64,000 nucleotides of DNA from contig OZ316892.1 of the NCBI GenBank assembly GCA_973895155.1, positions 28,830,001 to 28,894,000 of the forward strand, read 5' to 3'. This DNA is from Marsupella aquatica (lineage: Eukaryota; Marchantiophyta). This document shows positions 57,986 through 64,000 of this stretch, piece by piece (position 1 is the stretch's first letter; the number at the start of each line of letters is the position of its first letter). The translations under genes were made by a program, and so were the position numbers. Below the pieces are notes generated by a model. It was not told the DNA's origin, ran no database searches, and was given only the letters and a program-made list of their open reading frames with translations.

Positions 57986-59210
57986 TCATTTCTCCTCCCA
58001 TTCTATCTCAGGTAACAAATGATTCATTATTGCAACATGATATTTACGCTCATTGTCATAATTCCTTCGTGCGGCAAAGGACTGTCCAGGTTCATAAGAG
58101 GGGTCTAGATCCAACCCCCTAGCTGAATCATACACATCTCCACGATCAATATGAATATTGTGAAGAATATATGCATAAGTAACATAATGTGATAGTCGAT
58201 AAAGAGATGACCGATACATTTTGTGTGAAATAAACTATTTTTCAACTGCCCAAAAACTCGCTCCATGCACATCCTAGTTGAGGTCAATATATAATTAAAT
58301 TATCTCTTATGACTACCCTCTCTTGTACCAGGGAAAGGGTTAAGCAACCAGGGATAAGCAGGGGAGCCAGAACCTCCAATAATATACTCCCTTGTATTGA
58401 ATCTTATTAAAAAATTAAATACCGGACCAGAGAGTTTTGTGTGGTATTCCATAACATCATTAAAAAAACCAGACACCTTTAGAAGCTGAGAGTCTTGAAT
58501 GCTACCAGGCCATCATGCAAAAACATCCAAAAATCAAAGACGGCTATCAGAGATAATTTGCATGAAATTTTTTTGACTACATTTGTAGTCACGATAATCA
58601 ACAAAACTTGTTCCAGGAGGTAACTCCACTTGAAAATGAGTTGCATCAATTACACTACAACAATTAGGAAATCTCTGCAATTGTCAAAATTCTTCTTTTA
58701 CCCTTGCCATGGCCTTTCCTTGCGACCAACTCAAATGTGTCCCCTTTTCTCACGTGATTAAAGCCCTAACAAATTACCAAACAATATCCGATATGCATTG
58801 GACAAAAACCTCAAACATCTCTGAAAGTGCCAATAACAAACAACCACTGGAAAACCGCCGAAGGGCTATGGCAACTTGACGCTCAATGGACAATGTTCTG
58901 TTTATCAAATTGCGAAGGCCAGGTGGTGGGTTTGTTGTCATGTCTTCTCTAACTAGGTCACAAATGTACATGAATATTGGCGGTGACACTCGAAACAAGT
59001 ATTTGAAGCAAACAGGATCATGCTTGATGACATGCATAAAATACCAATCACTCCACTCTCTTGATCTAGGCTCAATATAATTCCCAGATATTTGATGTTA
59101 GTCTCTGTAAAATGCGTGTTGAATAGTCTGAAAGAGTCGACAAAAATTTGCAAATTATGTATCGTTGTCATCCGCCACCCGTCTTTGTGGTAAAGAATCG
59201 GTGGTAACAA
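57986..59210 (-). pseudogene. PIF/Harbinger (HARBI1-like) transposase pseudogene
   Basis: The minus strand reads in order: FKYLFRVSPPIFMYICDLVR and LSIERQVAIALRRFSSG (N-terminal part, about 59010-58840); CCSVIDATHFQVELPPG (first catalytic Asp, about 58660-58610); DYRDYKCSQKNFMQIISDSR, a stop at 58536-58534, FLDVFA, a stop at 58515-58513, WPGSIQDSQLL (second Asp region); EYIIGGSGSPAYPWLLNPF; and STRMCMERVFGQLKN (Glu). This is the DDE nuclease layout of HARBI1-like proteins. At least two nonsense codons and frame changes make it inactive. The Myb-like partner gene of Harbinger elements was not seen, nor clear terminal inverted repeats. Confidence 0.88.
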
Positions 59211-60169
59211 AGATGGCCAATTGTAGTTGCAACAAGAGCAGTTGTTGCAGAGCGAGAATTATGAACAATATGATTTCTAATTCCTTATTTGAAAGCACCA
59301 TTGCTTCAAAATAGTGCAAATTGAAAAGGCATGCACAATGATTTGAAAAAGAAAAAATGTGAATAGTGAAGGCAAAAATGTAGGGTAGTAAGTAAGTGAG
59401 TGAACCCAAATTTTATTGCTCAAGTAAATTAAGTAGTATCCAAAGTACTTCAAATATTATTTCTTAGTTTTTACTGACCATCCATGTGCAATCTCACTCG
59501 AAGGAAACCAAGCTTAGGAAAACACTACACTCAAGCAGGTGTATTTCTATCAAGTACATTCAAAGTAACGAAACACACCATAACTCATTCTTTGTATATC
59601 TATAGTAGTACCTTTTGGTCTACTATACGTCTAATATGGCTATCACAGAATACATAATATTACGCATATTGAATGCTACTTCCGCCAGCTTTGCTCGAAG
59701 TGTTTATGTTTGGAAGTGCTAATTTATGTTTACTTCACACTCAAAGCAGCATTGAGAGGACTCATTTCAGACTCAAAGCAACATTGACATTATCTTTGGT
59801 TCAAAGTGTGCTGCGAATCTAGTTCTTCATGAATTGGAAAGGAGACACTACACTCGGAAGCGAGGAGCAAGGTGCCACGGACTTAAGTGAAGTATACACA
59901 ATGAGCATAGCTTTCCAACACAGTCACGGATTGAAGCATAGGTATTGAACAGGAGCGCAAGTCTGGAGTAAATTCAATTCAATTCTTGGATGCATCAAGG
60001 CACTATTATGTTCATCGATGAACTCTGCTGTCTCAATCATTGTAATTAGCCGTTATAGGAATGACGGAGAGTAGTTTCTAGCGCCAAGGAACAAAACAAC
60101 AATACCATGGAACGATGCAACAGCGCCAAGGAATGGCGCATTAGTAGAGAGCAGCGATAGTGAGCAAAC
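59211..60169. other. Intergenic between Harbinger relic and copia element
   Basis: AT-rich with a short direct repeat (ACTCAAAGCAGCATTGA and ACTCAAAGCAACATTGA near 59737 and 59772). No gene was recognised. Confidence 0.3.
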
Positions 60170-60511
60170 TGTTAGGTATTTACTCAAGGTCTAGGGTTAT
60201 AACATGTAATCGTAGTTAGGCTAACCATAATCGGAGACATGGTTAGGTTAACTAGGATGCATACTATATGTCAAGCGGTGTTTACTTGGATAAGTGGAAC
60301 TTAGGCTCATTGTTATGGAGCCACTTGAGAGATGAGGAGAATTTACATTGTGGAGACTTGGTATAGCCGACAGACTTAGAGTTCAGTAAAGCTCTCTTGT
60401 GTGTTCCCATGGACGTAGCCTCGAGGAGGTGAACCACGTATCTCTCGTGTCGATTACTTGCAAGTTGGATGTGTCATGTGCTTACCATGTAATTATCGTC
60501 TATGCTCAACA
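60170..60511 (+). repeat. 5' LTR of the second copia element
   Basis: TG...CA ends, followed directly by the primer-binding site. It is homologous, in inverted orientation, to 7213-7539 and 48082-48373. Confidence 0.88.
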
Positions 60512-62370
60512 ATTAGTATCAGAGCATGTTAGGGAGGTGACATTGTTCGTGATAGGATCTTATGACGGTTTTTTCTAGCATTGAGTGTCGATAAATTTCT
60601 CAAAGTTTCGTTGCATGGAACTTGGAGTTTATGGGCTCAACGGATAGATCGGGGCAAGGGCTTTCTAACGGTGCAAAGAAATTGCTGAATGGAGATCGTG
60701 GTGCGAAGAGATCTAAGTTTTTATCATTCTAGAATTTGTGAAGAAACTTGGCAACATTCGTGTTTGACGGTTTTTTGGAGGAGGGACCAGAGTTCATTTT
60801 TTTGACGATGTGAGCCTTATGGTGCATAAGGCGTTGCATGTTGTAGCTCCGCTTATAGATCGGAATGAGCTGATCATTTTGGTAAATGGTTTGTTGTCGA
60901 GTGTGTAACAAGTGCAACGCAACGAGCAAAAGAAACATTCTGATTTTCTGACCGGCTATGGAGTCTTCTTTTGCCTGAGCGAGGTTTCTCGTCGTTGCAC
61001 TCAACTCAGAGGGAGAGACATGAAGTGCTTGGGCTGAACAAAGAGATCACGAAGAGGTGATCGTTTTGAGTCCAAGATTGACATTTTTGCCCATAGGAGG
61101 AAGGAGTTCTGAACTTTTGCCACTGATTGACTAGCAAACAGTGCGAGTGCACAAATCTTTCCAACCCACCGACATCGGTTTTTGATTCCTCACCGTAATC
61201 CGTACGTTACAAGGTGCAAGTTTTTTTTGTTTGATTTTTACAAGCATTTTTGAATTTCTTACGTGCCAATTTTTTGTTCCAAAAATACTCCATTTACGAC
61301 TCTCTTTCTCTCTGTAGAGACCTCCATAGCACATTGGAAAGAAATTTCTTTAGGTGACAAGTGTAAATTTGGTTTCTTTGATGATCATTTCCTTTGTATT
61401 GTTGGGGGCATTTTTTGGGTTGCACACACACGATTGCCCTCCCTCCCCCTTCCTAAACGTCGACCCACCCCCCTCCACCGTGAACTGCTACCGGGCCGGC
61501 GCGAAAATCCCCCCGCCCCTTTGCAACCCCTGTCCCGTCCTGCCTTAGACGTGGCCCCCTCCTTGGGACCCCATATTTTTTTCTTTGACCCGACTGACTG
61601 TAGTTCCCGCCGGCCCCACCTCCTTGCATACGCGGCTGCGTATGCAGCCACCCTGTACCTCCCCACGTGTCACCCTTGCCCCGGCCTACATACAAATAAA
61701 TAAAGGGGCTTTAAACCCCACTTTAGGCCCTATTCTATTTTTTCCTCCCCAATTTTTGATTGGTAGCCGCATCCTGGGACCTGCCGCCCTCCACTTTAAC
61801 CACTTGGATAGGGGGAACGGCCCCCTGTGAGCCCTGCTACTCTGTGCGGGAATATTCCCAAAAAAATAGAGAGCGTATTTTTGGCCGTCCATCAAAGATT
61901 CCGTCCGCCAAACGGTAACTTTTTTTATTCGTCTTCGGCAAGGAGGTAGCCATCGGAGTTGGCCACATGGTGCACCAATTGAAATTGTATTTTTGACTTT
62001 GGGTACTAATTCACATTTTGATTATTCCCTGAGGTGGTCAAAACGGGGGAGAATTCCAAGTTTTTTCCACCCCGACCAAAAAGTGAATAGTTTTACGTTA
62101 GAGTTTGGTTTTGATTCTGGTTTTCAACATTGGAGAGCTAGGCTCGTGGACTACGTGGCGGTGATAAGTTTTGAGTTTTTTGGAAAATTTGAGAAAACAT
62201 AATTTGCATTCTCACATGAGTGATTTGGAGGAGATTTTTGAAGACGTGGATCTTGAAGCACGAGGATCACCTTGGTTTGAGGTGGAGAGAGAAGAGCAAG
62301 AGGAAGAAAACGTGACACCGGTACGATTACCGGTGCAGCAAGTAGAGGGGGTTGTGAAGGAAAAAGAGAT

Positions 62371-64000
62371 GGCATCCAGGTTTGGAGGTGTCAAATTTAA
62401 GGTGGAATAGTATAATGGTCATACGGACTACTTGCTTTGGAAGAAGCAAGTGAAAGGAGTTCTTCGTGCTATGGGCCTAGATCATCCTCTCACTACGCGA
62501 GAGATGAACGACGATGAAGAGGAGATTCCACTGAAGAGGTGGAGGCAGAAACAAGTGATTGCAGTGAATATGGTGATGTTTTATCTGAAACCGCATATCA
62601 TCAAGAAGTTGGATGACTATGCGGATTGTGCATCTTTGTTCAAAACCCTAAGGGAGAAGTACTATCGAGAGGATGTATCAGACCAATTGTACAAGAAGTC
62701 TCTCTTGATGAGCCTTAGGCTCAAGAGGGGAACAAGCTTCAGGATCACTTGGATGAATTTGACAGCTTAGCCGTTGATTTGTCTAATCTCGGTAAGGGCG
62801 TTGAAGAAGAGGACAAGGCCTTGCTTCTTCTTAGCTCATTACCCCCATCTTACCAGGGTTTGAAATAGATTCTCTTGTATAGATACCTGAAGTCTATTTC
62901 ATACGATGAGGTGGTAAGCTTTTTGTTGTCAGATGATGCACAGAAAAAATTAGGTCAAGCCCAGACAGCATCGTCATCTGATACTGCCTTGAATGTGAAT
63001 TGTGGAAGGTCACAACGACGTCCCGAGTAGCACATGAATGACAAGGGACGAAGTAAATCTAGGACGAGATTGCTTCAAGGGGGAAATCCCAGGAGAGAAA
63101 GTCAGTAGTCTGCTGGAAATGTCACAAGATTGGTCACGTTAAGAGGGATTGTAAAGGTAAGGCAGTTAAATCTTCATCAACCAATGTGGCTAGTGCTGAT
63201 AGAGAAATTGATGGAGAAGCTAGGAATATGCCCTATGCACATCATCTAGGAGAGCAAACGATGTGTGGATTCTTGATTGTGCTTGCTCCTTTCACATTTG
63301 TTATTTATATTTTAATTCTTTTTCTGTGTCAAACGATTTAGTTTTGATAGAAAATGATCACTCCTGTCGAGTTGAGGGTATTGGGTCTGTAAAGATTCAA
63401 ATGTTTAATGGCATTGTGCGCATAGTGTCCGGAGTCAGGTTTGTACCTGGCATACATAAAAATTTGATTTCACTCGGTGTGTTGGATACAAATGGTCATC
63501 AATGGCGAGTAATTGATTGTGAACTTCAAGTCATGTCGGGAGAGACAGTGATTTTGAAGGGAAGCAGACAAAAGAATTTGTATGTGCTATAGGGCAATAC
63601 AGTATGTGAAGAGGCCAATGTAACCAAATCTCGTGAAGAAATGACTCAACTGTGGCATTCACGGCTAGGTCACATGAGTGAGAAGGGTTTGGCTATCTTA
63701 ATTACGGAAGAATGGGCTCATTTATGATTTGCATTCTTGTAAATTGGATTTTTGTGAGCATTGCATTTTTGAAAAGCAACATTGTTGTGCTTTCGGTGTT
63801 GGAATTCATCGTTCCAAAGCGGTTCTTGAGTACATACATAGTGACGTGTGGGGACCATCCCCGACTCCCTCACATTCTGGAAAATTGTACTATGTATCAT
63901 TTATTGACGATTACTCAAGATTTGTATGAATTTATTTCATGACGCATAAGTCTGATGTCTTGTCCATTTTTACAAAGTGGAAGGCCCAAGTGGAGAATCA
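62371..64000 (+). pseudogene. copia Gag, protease and integrase start, broken
   Basis: Gag begins MASRFGGVKFKVE near 62370, hits TAG at 62408-62410 in a codon that is usually Gln or another sense codon, and continues NGHTDYLLWKKQVKGVL. It frameshifts near 62735 and runs on as LAVDLSNLGKGVEEEDKALL and LLLSSLPPSYQGL. The zinc knuckle is intact as CWKCHKIGHVKRDC. The protease has WILDCACSFHIC (63266-63301), where D-S/T-G is D-C-A, an altered active site. RFVPGIHKNLISLGVLD is typical. The pre-integrase zinc region (LWHSRLGHMSEKGLA ... FCEHCIFEKQH) crosses another frame break, and the integrase starts with HSDVWGPSPTPS and SFIDDYSRF before the window ends. Confidence 0.9.

Larger units (their letters stand above)
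60170..64000 (+). mobile_element. Second Ty1/copia retrotransposon, 5' part, runs off the window
   Basis: The 5' LTR is 60170-60511 (TGTTAGG...CTCAACA, 342 bp). It is followed by TTAGTATCAGAGC (60513-60525), a near match to the initiator-Met tRNA binding site. A leader of about 1.86 kb, GC-rich at 61440-61830, separates it from Gag. Gag, protease, pre-integrase and the start of integrase follow in copia order and continue past 64000. It belongs to the same LTR family as the solo LTRs at 7213 and 48082, but its LTR is different from that of the element at 27382. Confidence 0.9.

Overview
The window is nuclear DNA of a land plant. Genes are split by short GT-AG introns. ATP sulfurylase carries a plastid-type leader. 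The mobile DNA is Ty1/copia, Ty3/gypsy, LINE, PIF/Harbinger and SINE-like. Long AT-rich stretches and small introns in a gene-poor setting fit a bryophyte-grade or lycophyte genome better than a compact alga, but the species cannot be fixed from the sequence alone.

Five genes look intact, all reconstructed from exon joins. They are plastid-type ATP sulfurylase (+, 11785-14665, 5 exons), a two-block FUSC-type membrane transporter (+, 19060-22815, 3 exons), elongation factor SPT4 (-, 26229-24307, 5 tiny exons), a YrdC/Sua5 threonylcarbamoyl-AMP synthase (-, 39057-38194, no intron) and ribosomal protein eL43/RPL37A (-, 45046-44209, 5 exons with a one-codon first coding exon). They are independent housekeeping or metabolic genes with no operon-like logic.

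The rest is mobile or decayed DNA. From 598 to 1794 lies a broken, intron-containing tyrosine recombinase of the Crypton/DUF3504 type, followed by a LINE 3' end. At 4671-5698 are six copies of a ~171 bp repeat, then a tRNA-derived SINE-like element near 6000. Two solo copia LTRs (7213-7539 and 48082-48373) have target-site duplications. A complete copia provirus (27382-35696, minus strand, TSD GTTAT) carries a nested 1.6 kb element with 222 bp inverted repeats and an 8 bp TSD (32928-34545). A DEAD-box helicase pseudogene lies at 41524-42500. A truncated gypsy element (53089-55200), a broken HARBI1-like transposase (58000-59210) and a second copia element (60170 to beyond the window end) fill the right side.

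The least ordinary signals are these: an inverted, ~90% identical copy of 50 bp of ATP sulfurylase exon 2 inside the following intron; a 100 nt near-perfect hairpin at 40341-40440; the intron-bearing recombinase relic; and the nested long-TIR element. Several orphan exon-like segments (7862-7990, 37506-37665) and many short tandem arrays are also noted. No clearly new multi-gene system was found.
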